From Niabella pedocola (lineage in GTDB: Bacteria > Bacteroidota > Bacteroidia > Chitinophagales > Chitinophagaceae): 64,000 bases of DNA. The DNA is taken from positions 2,542,001 to 2,606,000 of the forward strand of contig NZ_JAJNEC010000005.1 in NCBI RefSeq assembly GCF_021044425.1. The letters run 5' to 3'. The notes below the pieces were generated by a model. The model was not told the DNA's origin and searched no databases. It saw only the letters and a list, made by a program, of their open reading frames with translations. Both the position numbers and the translations under genes were made by a program. Shown piece after piece: positions 45,129 to 52,787 of this stretch (position 1 is the first letter of the stretch; the number at the start of each line of letters is the position of its first letter).

Positions 45129-46064
45129 TTACAATTCCTTTATACCCAGCTTTTTTAACAGAACTGTAGCCATTTTTAAAAACGCCTCATGACTGTACCC
45201 GGCAATATGCGGGGTAATGATTACATTCGGTTGATCCAGAAGCCATTGTAAGGTTTCTTTTTCTTCAGGGGTATAGGTATCGAGTTTTTCGTTTTCCAAC
45301 ACGTCCAGGCAGGCGCCGGAAATCAATCCCTGTTTAAGACCTTCAGACAGGGTGGGCAAATGAATGACCTTACCCCGGCTGGCGTTAAGGATAACGGGTT
45401 TTTGCTGCATGCTTTGCATCAGCTCCAATGTCAGCATGCCCCTGGTATCAGAAGTGAGCGGCACATTAAAACTGATGACATCGGAGTAGCGGCAAACCTG
45501 TTCCAGCGAGGCTTCTTTTACATGATCATGTGCAAAATCATTCTTGAATTTATCGTAGGCCAGTACGGTTACATTAAAGGGTTGTAACAGGCGTGCAAAG
45601 GCCCAGCCGGTATTGCCATAACCGATAATGCCCACGGTTTTTCCGGTAAGTTCGGTACCCCGGTTCTCTTCCCGTTTCCAGATAAGTTGTTTTACTTCGG
45701 GAACGGCAATGTTCATTTTGTTGAGCAGCATGAGCAGCATGCCCAGGCTTTGTTCGGCAACGGCATTGCGATTCCCTTCGGGACTGCTGGCACAAAGAAT
45801 GTTCTTGCTTTGGGCATAGGGTACATCAATCAGTTCCATGCCGCTTCCCAAACGCCCGATCCATTTAAGGGAAGGGGCCGCATCGATCAGCGCTTTATCT
45901 ACAGTAATGCGGGTTGTTAATACCAGGCCGGTAATATCCTGTGCCTGTGCCATCAGTTCCTCATAGGTGATTTTGGGCAGGTAGGCTACCTCAAATCCTT
46001 TTTCAGCAAGGGTTTCCTGCAGTATGGGATGCGCGTTTCCTGTAATGATCACTTTTTCTTTCAT
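45129..46064 (-). CDS. 2-hydroxyacid dehydrogenase (phosphoglycerate dehydrogenase-like)
   Basis: NAD-dependent dehydrogenase of the D-isomer family, 311 residues. The nucleotide motif GKTVGIIGYGNTGWAFARL is at about 140-158; the catalytic Arg is in NASRGKVIHLP and the His in TPHIAGYSHEA. The substrate-binding GRLGSGMELIDV segment resembles serine-pathway phosphoglycerate dehydrogenases, but the C-terminal ACT domain is absent. Could serve serine synthesis or reduce another 2-ketoacid; sequence alone does not decide. Confidence 0.9.
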   Translation of the reverse strand: MKEKVIITGNAHPILQETLAEKGFEVAYLPKITYEELMAQAQDITGLVLTTRITVDKALIDAAPSLKWIGRLGSGMELIDVPYAQSKNILCASSPEGNRNAVAEQSLGMLLMLLNKMNIAVPEVKQLIWKREENRGTELTGKTVGIIGYGNTGWAFARLLQPFNVTVLAYDKFKNDFAHDHVKEASLEQVCRYSDVISFNVPLTSDTRGMLTLELMQSMQQKPVILNASRGKVIHLPTLSEGLKQGLISGACLDVLENEKLDTYTPEEKETLQWLLDQPNVIITPHIAGYSHEAFLKMATVLLKKLGIKEL

Positions 46065-46104
46065 CGATATTTTTTAAGATAAATGTAAATAAAACCCCGG
46101 GCGG

Positions 46105-46857
46105 TTATTTCATTTTAAAACTGAGCGTGGCAAAATCGCTGACCGATAACTGTTCGGCGCGTTTATTAAAGATATCGTCTTTGAGCGCCGCTTCATCGAA
46201 CAGGGATTTTACGGCGTTGCGTAATGTTTTCCTTCTCTGATTGAATGCCGTTTTCACCAGTACGGTAAACGCTCTGTCTGACTTTTTGGGTACTGTTGTT
46301 TCCTTTCTGCGGAGCCGGATCACCCCGCTTTTTACTTTGGGGGGCGGGTTAAAGGATTGCTCACTTACATCGAACAGGTAATCTACTTCATAAAACGCCT
46401 GCATCAATACGCTGATGACCCCGTAAATTTTTGAACCAGGTGCGGCGGCCACCCGTTGTGCCACTTCTTTTTGAAACATGCCGGTAATGACCGGAACCTG
46501 TTCTTTCCAATCGAGGATCTTAAAAAGGATCTGTGTGGAAATATTATACGGGAAATTACCTACTATATGAAAACTGCCTTCAAAAGGGGCTGCTGTATCC
46601 AGGATGCTTTCATGAATGATTTTATCCTTTAGGTCCGGGTATGTAGCAGCGAGGTATTGTACTTTTTCGGCGTCCAGCTCAACGGCCTTGAACGACACTT
46701 CCGGCAGCTGCACCAGGTAACGGGTAATGGCCCCACCACCGGGTCCTACTTCCAGGAGTTGCGCTGGTTTTTCGCCGGCAACGGCGTCTACAATTTTCCT
46801 GCAGATATTATCATCTTTCAGGAAATGCTGACCCAATGATTTTTTTAAGGTATACAT
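46105..46857 (-). CDS. rsmA: 16S rRNA dimethyladenosine transferase
   Basis: Dimethylates two adjacent adenines in the 3' hairpin of 16S rRNA (also called KsgA), a late step of 30S assembly. The 250-residue protein has KKSLGQHFLKD, the SAM loop LEVGPGGGAITRYL and the catalytic NFPYNIST. It is slightly shorter than the usual 260-270. It starts with ATG at 46857, only 4 nt after a promoter-like TAATTTTG, which would give a nearly leaderless message. Confidence 0.95.
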   Translation of the reverse strand: MYTLKKSLGQHFLKDDNICRKIVDAVAGEKPAQLLEVGPGGGAITRYLVQLPEVSFKAVELDAEKVQYLAATYPDLKDKIIHESILDTAAPFEGSFHIVGNFPYNISTQILFKILDWKEQVPVITGMFQKEVAQRVAAAPGSKIYGVISVLMQAFYEVDYLFDVSEQSFNPPPKVKSGVIRLRRKETTVPKKSDRAFTVLVKTAFNQRRKTLRNAVKSLFDEAALKDDIFNKRAEQLSVSDFATLSFKMK

Positions 46858-46861
46858 ATTG

Positions 46862-46869
46862 CAAAATTA
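46862..46869 (-). promoter_or_regulatory. rsmA -7 promoter element
   Basis: TAATTTTG on the minus strand, ending 4 nt before the rsmA ATG. If used, transcription begins at or next to the start codon. No -33 box assigned. Confidence 0.4.
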
Positions 46870-46881
46870 GGCGCCCCGGGC

Positions 46882-47109
46882 TTAATCCGTTTTTTTGGGG
46901 GGCAGGGCAAAGGCAACGGCCTCATGCTCAAAGTGTCCTTTATGGCTGCCATCGCAAAACGGTTTATTCACCGATTTTCCGCAACGGCAAAGGGATACCA
47001 CGGTTCTTCCGCCCAGGTCGTAAGGATTACCTTCCTTATCTACAATTTCAAAATCGCCTTCGATCCGCAATGAACCGTTATTGTTTACTGTAATTTTTGT
47101 TGTAGCCAT
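46882..47109 (-). CDS. CDGSH iron-sulfur protein
   Basis: A 75-residue protein with one CDGSH 2Fe-2S site: Cys41, Cys43, Cys52 and His56 (LCRCGKSVNKPFCDGSHKG). Such small proteins hold a redox-active, acid-labile cluster and are thought to act in electron or cluster transfer; the bacterial role is not settled. It is upstream of rsmA with 24 nt between; a promoter-like TAAATTTG (47127-47134) precedes it. Confidence 0.93.
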   Translation of the reverse strand: MATTKITVNNNGSLRIEGDFEIVDKEGNPYDLGGRTVVSLCRCGKSVNKPFCDGSHKGHFEHEAVAFALPPKKTD

Positions 47110-47126
47110 AATTTTTTGTTAGGCGG

Positions 47127-47134
47127 CAAATTTA
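47127..47134 (-). promoter_or_regulatory. CDGSH gene -7 promoter element
   Basis: TAAATTTG on the minus strand, 17 nt from the ATG at 47109. Only the -7 box is recognised. Confidence 0.45.
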
Positions 47135-47324
47135 ATGTGATAAGGCGGTAATATGCGAATGTGCAGTGTAAAAATGAAGGAATAATACCGAGGTATCACA
47201 AATTGCCCTGCGTTGCGCAGACTTTAAGTTCTCCACGGCTTTTAAAACGGCGATTTGTTGTGTGCCGGACCCGGTTTTAAAATTTATTATTTTACATTCT
47301 ATATTTCTTATTCTTTCCCCGGCC

Positions 47325-47332
47325 TATCTTTG
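47325..47332 (+). promoter_or_regulatory. HAD gene -7 promoter element
   Basis: TATCTTTG ends 4 nt before the HAD ATG at 47337, suggesting a leaderless or almost leaderless transcript. No clear -33 box. Confidence 0.4.
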
Positions 47333-47336
47333 AACC

Positions 47337-47951
47337 ATGATTAAAAATGTAATTTTTGATTTTGGGGGTGTATTACTGAACCTCGATTTTAAAAGATCTT
47401 TTGCCGCATTTAAGGCCCTGGGTTTTGACGATTTTGAAGATAAGTTTTCACAATATACGGCCGCACCGATCTTCCAGGAGCTGGAGAAGGGCCTGATTGC
47501 TGCCCCGGCATTTTATGAGGGACTCCGGGAGCTGTTAGGAAAGCCCATTCCGGATGCGCAGCTGGAGCATGCCTGGAATGCCATGCTGCTGGATTACCGC
47601 AAACCCAGCCTTGATTTTTTGGTGCCGCTTGGCAGCAAATACAACCTGTTTTTGCTTAGCAACACCAACCAGATCCATTATGATCATTTTTCAAAAACGC
47701 TGAAGGAAGAAACGGCGTATCCCTCGCTGGAGTCTTTTTTCAAAAAGGCCTATTACTCCCATGATATCAAACGCCGGAAACCGGATGCTGATACTTATGC
47801 TTTTGTATTGAAAGATGCCGGCATTGAGGCTTCTGAAACACTGTTCGTTGACGATAGTTTTCCCAACCTGCCTACGGCACAGGAGCTGGGGATACAAACC
47901 CATTTATTATTACCGGAAGAGCGGATAGAGTATTTGGAGCAGTTGCAGTAA
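47337..47951 (+). CDS. HAD-superfamily hydrolase, subfamily IA
   Basis: A 204-residue haloacid-dehalogenase-type phosphatase. Motif I is VIFDFGGVLLNLD with nucleophile Asp8; motif II is LLSNTNQIH; motif III Lys is in KRRKPD; motif IV is FVDDSFPN. The second Asp of DxD is replaced by Gly, as is usual in the DFGGV variant (IA variant 3). Substrate unknown; relatives act on sugar phosphates or small phosphoesters. It converges on the META gene with 12 nt between stops. Confidence 0.9.
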   Translation: MIKNVIFDFGGVLLNLDFKRSFAAFKALGFDDFEDKFSQYTAAPIFQELEKGLIAAPAFYEGLRELLGKPIPDAQLEHAWNAMLLDYRKPSLDFLVPLGSKYNLFLLSNTNQIHYDHFSKTLKEETAYPSLESFFKKAYYSHDIKRRKPDADTYAFVLKDAGIEASETLFVDDSFPNLPTAQELGIQTHLLLPEERIEYLEQLQ

Positions 47952-47963
47952 CTACCATACCTG

Positions 47964-48449
47964 TTATTGCCTTTGGGCAAAGATCAGTACATTTCCCAGG
48001 CTGTCTTTCAGCCAGATCCCTGAGTTGCTTACAGCATAGTGTCTGAGCTTTCGCATGGCTTCCCACAATGCTTTGTCATTGTCCGCATTTCCCATACACC
48101 CTAGTGCTGACATTTGGGTATGGAACGGTTGCAATGAACCGTTTAAAAGTGTAAAGCGTACCAACATGTAATTACATCCGGCCCGGGCTGCTATATCGCT
48201 TCCTGAATTAGAGATGGCAATATAGTTTGGATGGTAAATGAATTTTTCTCCGGCTATATAATTGATGCTCCACTGTCCATCTAATAAAGCGGTGTTTGTT
48301 GTGCTTCCGGATTCGGGCAAAAGCAGGCTTGGTTTTGCCTGATAACCGACTTTTTTTGAAAGTTCAGGCTTGGGCGCTGTTTCTTTTTCTGATTTACTGC
48401 AGGATAAACAAAATAGAAGAGTGAACAATAAGGGAAATGTACTTTTCAT
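47964..48449 (-). CDS. META domain-containing lipoprotein
   Basis: From the ATG at 48449 the product has 161 residues with a lipobox FCLSC (Cys at about 17). The mature part follows the META/HslJ pattern: LLDGQWSINYI, then AARAGCNYMLVRF, a conserved Cys near ALGCMG and a closing strand GNVLIFAQ. HslJ-like proteins are linked to motility or resistance in other phyla, without a known mechanism. It lies beyond the atp operon, separated by hairpins, so it probably has its own promoter. Confidence 0.82.
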   Translation of the reverse strand: MKSTFPLLFTLLFCLSCSKSEKETAPKPELSKKVGYQAKPSLLLPESGSTTNTALLDGQWSINYIAGEKFIYHPNYIAISNSGSDIAARAGCNYMLVRFTLLNGSLQPFHTQMSALGCMGNADNDKALWEAMRKLRHYAVSNSGIWLKDSLGNVLIFAQRQ

Positions 48450-48644
48450 ACTTTTAGTTTGGTGATCATAAAAAATCAAACGATATAACGACAGCTGCTA
48501 TTGTGCATTGTGGTTACAAACAAAGATATGATGTTTTATTTATATTCAATTGTAACATACGGGAACGTATAAGCACTTTGATTGCTATCGGGGGGTGCTG
48601 CCTGGATCATAAGCCGCTGGTGCTTTTTTCAGTAGCGGCTAAAG

Positions 48645-48679
48645 TCCAAAAGAAAAGCCCCGTTCTTTTGGAACAGGGC
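48645..48679 (-). terminator. Terminator of the atp operon
   Basis: On the minus strand GCCCTGTTC (48679-48671), 5-nt loop, GAACGGGGC (48665-48657) with one G-U pair, then TTTTCTTTT. It lies 24 nt past the atpH stop and indicates the operon ends there. A second dyad AGCCGCT/AGCGGCT follows at 48612-48640. Confidence 0.8.
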
Positions 48680-48702
48680 GTTATTATTTTTAAGAGGGAT
48701 GC

Positions 48703-49266
48703 TTACCGCACCTTATAAATAAAGTCATTATTCTTAAACTGCTTGGCGATCGCCTTCAGGTCATAGCTGATGCTGGCGTCTACCATCTTATCACCCATTT
48801 CCAGCACAAATCCACCAATAATATCGGGATTCACTGTAGCTTCCAGCTCAATACGCTGCTGGCCAGATGCCTGTTTCACCTGCTCAATGATATTGGCTTT
48901 TACTGCATCACTAACCGGAACCGCTGTAGTTAACTTTACCGTATGAATATTGTTCAGCACTTTATATTGCTCAATAAAAGCCGGCAGGATCTCCGGAAGG
49001 ATGGCTTCCCGGTTTTTTGAAACCAGCAGGTTGGCAAAGCCTTTGGTAAGGCTCCCGATATGGTTGCCGGTAATGGCGTTTACAATGCTCTTTTTCTTAT
49101 CGGCCTTGATAATGGGACTGCGCAGCAGGTTAACAAAGTCCCTGCTTTCTTTGCATACCGCCTGCAGCCACTGTACATCAGCAAATACAGCTGCCACCTG
49201 GTCTTTTTCTTTTGCCAGGTCTAACAGGGCTTTTGCATATCTGGAGGCTAAACGAGGATTGGGCAT
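48703..49266 (-). CDS. atpH: ATP synthase F1 subunit delta
   Basis: Delta subunit (187 residues) that ties the peripheral stalk to the F1 head. It begins MPNPRLASRYAKALLDLAKEK, the usual pattern, and ends with the conserved DPDIIGGF-like block (NPDIIGGFVLEMGDKMVDAS). It follows atpF by 56 nt. A terminator-like hairpin comes right after it, so atpA and atpG, which normally follow, must be elsewhere in the genome. Confidence 0.95.
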   Translation of the reverse strand: MPNPRLASRYAKALLDLAKEKDQVAAVFADVQWLQAVCKESRDFVNLLRSPIIKADKKKSIVNAITGNHIGSLTKGFANLLVSKNREAILPEILPAFIEQYKVLNNIHTVKLTTAVPVSDAVKANIIEQVKQASGQQRIELEATVNPDIIGGFVLEMGDKMVDASISYDLKAIAKQFKNNDFIYKVR

Positions 49267-49322
49267 AACTTAAATGTAGAATAACGATATAATGTGAAAT
49301 GTAAAACGATTCCGGAACCGGT

Positions 49323-49817
49323 TTAGTTCAGTTTGATAGAGTGAACCAGGCTGTTGATATATTCTTCCTGTTTGTCCTGACCTGCCAGTTGTTGCTTCAG
49401 TACTTTTTCGCTTACCTCGATCACCATTTTACCCACTTCGTTCTTCACATCGGTAAGGGCCGCCATTTTTTGTGCGTTGATGGCCTGCTGGGCATCGGCA
49501 ATGATTTTGCTGGCTTCCGCTTTCGCTTGTTCCTTGGCTTCGTTAACGATCTTATCTTTTGTTTCGCGTGCTTCTTTCAGCAGTTGGGCCCGCTCTTCAC
49601 GTGCTTTTGCCAGCAACGCTTCGTTCTCGTTTTGCAACTGGGCCATTTCTGCTTTTACTTTTTCAGCAGAAGCAATGGCGCCGGCTATATTTTGTTCCCG
49701 CTCATTTAAGGATTTGATGATGGGCTTCCAGGCAAACTTTTTCAGTATAAGAAATACTACAATGAAGGCAACCAGTGCCCATACAAAATAACCGAGATTG
49801 GGAGTTAATAATTCCAT
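49323..49817 (-). CDS. atpF: ATP synthase F0 subunit b
   Basis: Peripheral-stalk subunit of 164 residues: a single membrane segment (about 6-26, LGYFVWALVAFIVVFLILKKF) followed by a long charged helix with heptad-like Ala, Glu and Lys (coiled coil). Typical start MELLTPNLGYFVW. The gap upstream to atpE is 163 nt and contains two hairpins, unlike the short gaps elsewhere in the operon. Confidence 0.95.
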   Translation of the reverse strand: MELLTPNLGYFVWALVAFIVVFLILKKFAWKPIIKSLNEREQNIAGAIASAEKVKAEMAQLQNENEALLAKAREERAQLLKEARETKDKIVNEAKEQAKAEASKIIADAQQAINAQKMAALTDVKNEVGKMVIEVSEKVLKQQLAGQDKQEEYINSLVHSIKLN

Positions 49818-49879
49818 TTTGATCTATTTATTGTTTTTGGTTTCTTGTCTGACGTTTGCACCTCAAACTAAAAACTTCC

Positions 49880-49895
49880 CCCCGAATCTTCGGGG
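49880..49895 (-). other. Hairpin between atpE and atpF
   Basis: CCCCGAA (49880-49886), TC, TTCGGGG (49889-49895): perfect 7-bp stem with a very tight loop. On the minus-strand message it is followed by GGAAGTTTTT, so it could act as a partial terminator ahead of atpF. Confidence 0.6.
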
Positions 49896-49920
49896 CCCGA
49901 AACGAATAATTTTTTTAAAT

Positions 49921-49957
49921 TTACTGTACCCATTGCCCTTTGCGCCGGGTACAGTAA
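49921..49957 (-). other. Perfect 11-bp inverted repeat just after atpE
   Basis: TTACTGTACCC (49921-49931) and GGGTACAGTAA (49947-49957) form an 11-bp stem with a 15-nt loop, 23 nt beyond the atpE stop on the minus strand. It lacks a U run, so a 3'-stabilising or processing hairpin for the atpE message is more likely than a terminator. Confidence 0.7.
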
Positions 49958-49980
49958 TGTTTTGTTTGTGAACGCTGATC

Positions 49981-50232
49981 TTACTTCAGTACGGCCAATA
50001 AACCGGCGATTACCGCAAACAGGGCAACACCCTCGATAAACGCAGCAGTTAAGATCATAGCGCCACGGATGTCGTTAGCAGCTTCAGGCTGACGGGCGAT
50101 ACCTTCAGTAGCGCCTTTACCAATTTGACCGATACCGATACCAGCACCGATTGCAGCAAGGCCAGCGCCTACGGCACCACCAAAGTGAGACCAGCTTCCG
50201 CTTACTTCCAACAAAGTGTTCATTAAACTCAT
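49981..50232 (-). CDS. atpE: ATP synthase F0 subunit c
   Basis: Two-helix ring subunit of 83 residues. Helix 1 contains the GAGIGIGQIG glycine motif and helix 2 the proton-binding Glu in AAFIEGVALFAVIAG; the loop reads ARQPEA. The Glu context lacks the extra Gln/Ser/Thr ligands typical of sodium rings, so protons are the likely ion. Each enzyme needs ten or more copies, and the stable hairpins downstream may raise atpE expression over its neighbours. Start ATG at 50232, or possibly 50223. Confidence 0.95.
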   Translation of the reverse strand: MSLMNTLLEVSGSWSHFGGAVGAGLAAIGAGIGIGQIGKGATEGIARQPEAANDIRGAMILTAAFIEGVALFAVIAGLLAVLK

Positions 50233-50269
50233 GACTCTGATTTTATAGTTGATTTAAAATAAAAACGTA

Positions 50270-51382
50270 TTAATGATGGGTAACGATATCTTCTTCATAG
50301 TGATGATCACCAATAGCGCCGCCAATGAATACAGCGGTAAGATTGGTGAAGATATATGCCTGGATAAACGCTACCAGAATTTCAATTAAATAAATGAATA
50401 CCGCAAAGGCAATCGAAACCGGGGTGAACAGTACACCGGCTGTTTTCGACATTTCGGTAAAAATGAAAATTAAGCTTACAAAACTCAGGATGATGATGTG
50501 TCCTGCTGTCATATTGGCAAACAAACGGATGATGAGGGCAAAAGGCTTGGTAAAAACACCCAGCAGCTCCACGGGCATCATCAGCAGTTTCACTGGCAGG
50601 GGTACACCCGGAAACCAGAAAATATGCTGCCAGTAATGACCATTTGTATTAAACAGGATCACAAAGAAGGAAATGATTCCCAGCATGGCCGTAAAGGCGA
50701 TGTTTCCGGTTACGTTGGCAGCGCCAGGCAGTAATCCGAAAATATTGTTGATCAGGATAAAGAAGAAAATCGTTAATAAATAAGGCAGGAACTTCTGGTA
50801 CTTAGGTCCCAGGTTGGGCTTGGCTACATCATCCCGTACAAAAGTGATTACCGGCTCAATGGCATTTTGCATGCCTTTGGGAGCTGAGGTAACGCCCTGG
50901 CCGGTTTTGTATTTCTTAGCCATTGCAGTAAGCAGCCAAACCAGTACAATGAGCGCAATCAGCATCTGTACCACGTTCTTGGTCATAGAGAAATCATATA
51001 CTTTAACGGTTTCATCCGGGGTTCCTGCTTCGTCTACCGCTACTACCTTGCCGTGCTCCAGCTTGTACCCGTTATGGGCTTCTGTTCCATGATGAAAGGC
51101 AGAAGACATAAACGTGCTAAATCCGCGCTGGGGGGAATAAAGGATCACCGGCAGGGGAATAGTACCATGAAATTCAGTACCATCTGCGTTTTTCAGAGAG
51201 AAAAAATGCCACTCATGCGCATCGGCAATGTGGTGCAGGATGGCTTCACCGGGATTAAATTTTTCTTCAGTGGCAGCACCCGCTGCATGCTCCTCATGTT
51301 GTGCAAAAACGGATTGTGCCGAAGACACTAAAAAAAGGCCTAAAGCCGCTACCATAAAGGATTTGAACCATTTAAAACCCAT
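50270..51382 (-). CDS. atpB: ATP synthase F0 subunit a
   Basis: Stator subunit that forms the proton half-channels. The 370 residues are longer than usual because of an N-terminal extension with a signal-peptide-like segment (1-27, ending SVFAQ) and a His/Glu-rich stretch (HEEHAAGAA), as is common in Bacteroidota. The essential Arg is in LIIRLFANMTAGH, and the C-terminal helix has VAFIQAYIFTNLTAVFIG. First gene of the operon; a promoter-like TATCTTTG lies 20 nt upstream. Confidence 0.95.
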   Translation of the reverse strand: MGFKWFKSFMVAALGLFLVSSAQSVFAQHEEHAAGAATEEKFNPGEAILHHIADAHEWHFFSLKNADGTEFHGTIPLPVILYSPQRGFSTFMSSAFHHGTEAHNGYKLEHGKVVAVDEAGTPDETVKVYDFSMTKNVVQMLIALIVLVWLLTAMAKKYKTGQGVTSAPKGMQNAIEPVITFVRDDVAKPNLGPKYQKFLPYLLTIFFFILINNIFGLLPGAANVTGNIAFTAMLGIISFFVILFNTNGHYWQHIFWFPGVPLPVKLLMMPVELLGVFTKPFALIIRLFANMTAGHIIILSFVSLIFIFTEMSKTAGVLFTPVSIAFAVFIYLIEILVAFIQAYIFTNLTAVFIGGAIGDHHYEEDIVTHH

Positions 51383-51790
51383 ACTGCTCTGAAATTTGCG
51401 GCAAAGATAAGGCTGAAATGGATAAAAAAGGGAATTTACGAGCGGGTATTTAAAGTTTTTAGCGGTAACCGGATTCGGTTTCCGGGATTTTTTTGAACTG
51501 TTCCGGTTCGCTCACATCAATATGGTCCTTGAGACGGTTTACCGCTTTTTTGTTGGGATGAGGTGGTTGATATGGAGAAAAGAGACGCCATCCCGCTTAG
51601 GCCGGTAAGGGGCAGCACCCTGCTGCCCCGATAAAATATTGAAGATGAAGGACAAGACCTACTACCATTATTATATATAGTCTATTGCGTGTGGTGTATT
51701 TTTTGGAATTTTAGGCTACTTCGGGTAATTTTTGTCTGTCACGCCGCAATTTACCAATTTCCGGCGCACTGCCTCGTGGCTAAAATGAAT
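51383..51790. other. Non-coding stretch upstream of the atp operon
   Basis: The 474-nt gap holds the atpB promoter element, a perfect hairpin GGGGCAGCA (51609-51617) with TGCTGCCCC (51621-51629) on a 3-nt loop and no T tail, and the terminator of the adjacent lipoprotein gene (51791-51824). An 88-codon plus-strand frame (51689-51955) runs into the lipoprotein gene on the other strand and is not considered real. Confidence 0.55.
51402..51409 (-). promoter_or_regulatory. atpB -7 promoter element
   Basis: Minus strand TATCTTTG, 20 nt from the atpB ATG, giving a leader of about 13 nt. No good -33 element. Confidence 0.5.
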
Positions 51791-51824
51791 AAAGCCGCCC
51801 TCAATTTTTTTAGAAGACGGCTTT
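51791..51824 (-). terminator. Terminator of the sigma/redox envelope operon
   Basis: On the minus strand AAAGCCGTCTTC pairs with GAGGGCGGCTTT (12 bp with two G-U) around an A-rich loop, followed by ATTCATTTT. It lies 33 nt after the Lipoprotein_15 stop. Confidence 0.65.
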
Positions 51825-51856
51825 CATATAAACCTATCGAACCTCAGCGTAATTGT

Positions 51857-52750
51857 CTATGGTGCAGGAGCTACGTCCCTGCTTCTTACCACTACCGGCC
51901 ATTTGGGATAGGCAACAGATACGCCTTTATTGAGCCCCATGGTCATGTTATCTGACACATAATAATAAAGGGGCCAGCCATTATAAGCGAGCTGTTTGCT
52001 TCCGGAAGGATGGGTGATCACGGTAAATTTTGCCTTCTCCAGGTAGGAGGGAACAACGATTTTGTCCATTACATAAACCGGCCAGGTAGTGGCGCACCCC
52101 CCGGTACAGCTGCTGGTGCCATTTTTGTCGTTGGTAAATGCATACAAGGTTATGCCGCGCGCGTCGGTCAGGTAGCGGGTTTTTTTGTAATCTGTGATCA
52201 CGTTTAGTGCAGAGTCGTATTTACTGCCATTGGCACCTACTAATTGTGCGTTGGTAAGCGTGATGGTGTAGTCGGGTTTTGCCACAAACCAGTTATTGCC
52301 CACGCCTTCTCCCAAAACCTGGCCGGCAGCCTCGGGCGTATTGGTGCCGTTGGTAACAGGCGCATAATAATATAAGGGCCGTCCTTTATAAGCCAACTGC
52401 ATGGAGGCACCCGTGCCGATAGTGTCAAAATCGTTGATATCCAACCCCTTTCCAAGTGTTTGGGCGTTGATGCCAGCAAAAAAAGTAGGCCACAGGGCCT
52501 TACAGCCTGCGGAAACGCAGGTATTTACAGTGGCGGAGTCATTGGCAAAAAAGTAAAGCGTACGACCGTCTTTATCTACCAGGTAGTCTCCAAGTGTGGT
52601 ATTCGTGGCCAGTTTCACCTGCATCACTGGCGCCGGGGGAGTATAACTATCATCGCTGGAGCAACTTCCGGCCGCCAGCAAAACAATAAATGCAATGAAG
52701 CCGGGAATAAGGATCCGCTTCCATGGATGTGTGTAAGAATAAGAGTGCAT
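51857..52750 (-). CDS. Lipoprotein with four Lipoprotein_15 (COG4315) repeats
   Basis: A 297-residue lipoprotein; the lipobox LLAAGSC gives Cys30. Four repeats of the Lipoprotein_15 type follow: DGRTLYFFANDS with CVSAGCKALWPTF, LAYKGRPLYYYAP, ARGITLYAFTND with CTGGCATTWPVY, and LAYNGWPLYYYVSD with YPKWPVV. Repeats 1 and 3 carry paired cysteines. The family is common in secreted proteins of unknown function. It is the last gene of a five-gene run with the CX5CH protein, OB-fold, YceI and DUF5777 proteins; 37 nt from the last. A role in envelope redox or metal handling is only suggested. Confidence 0.85.
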   Translation of the reverse strand: MHSYSYTHPWKRILIPGFIAFIVLLAAGSCSSDDSYTPPAPVMQVKLATNTTLGDYLVDKDGRTLYFFANDSATVNTCVSAGCKALWPTFFAGINAQTLGKGLDINDFDTIGTGASMQLAYKGRPLYYYAPVTNGTNTPEAAGQVLGEGVGNNWFVAKPDYTITLTNAQLVGANGSKYDSALNVITDYKKTRYLTDARGITLYAFTNDKNGTSSCTGGCATTWPVYVMDKIVVPSYLEKAKFTVITHPSGSKQLAYNGWPLYYYVSDNMTMGLNKGVSVAYPKWPVVVRSRDVAPAP

Positions 52751-52787
52751 AATTTTTTTGTTTTAGGGTTTTAAGAAACGGGGTGGA

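Noticed and set aside
51689..51955. 88-residue plus-strand open frame
   Set aside because: It overlaps the terminator and end of the minus-strand Lipoprotein_15 gene and has no recognisable protein features.
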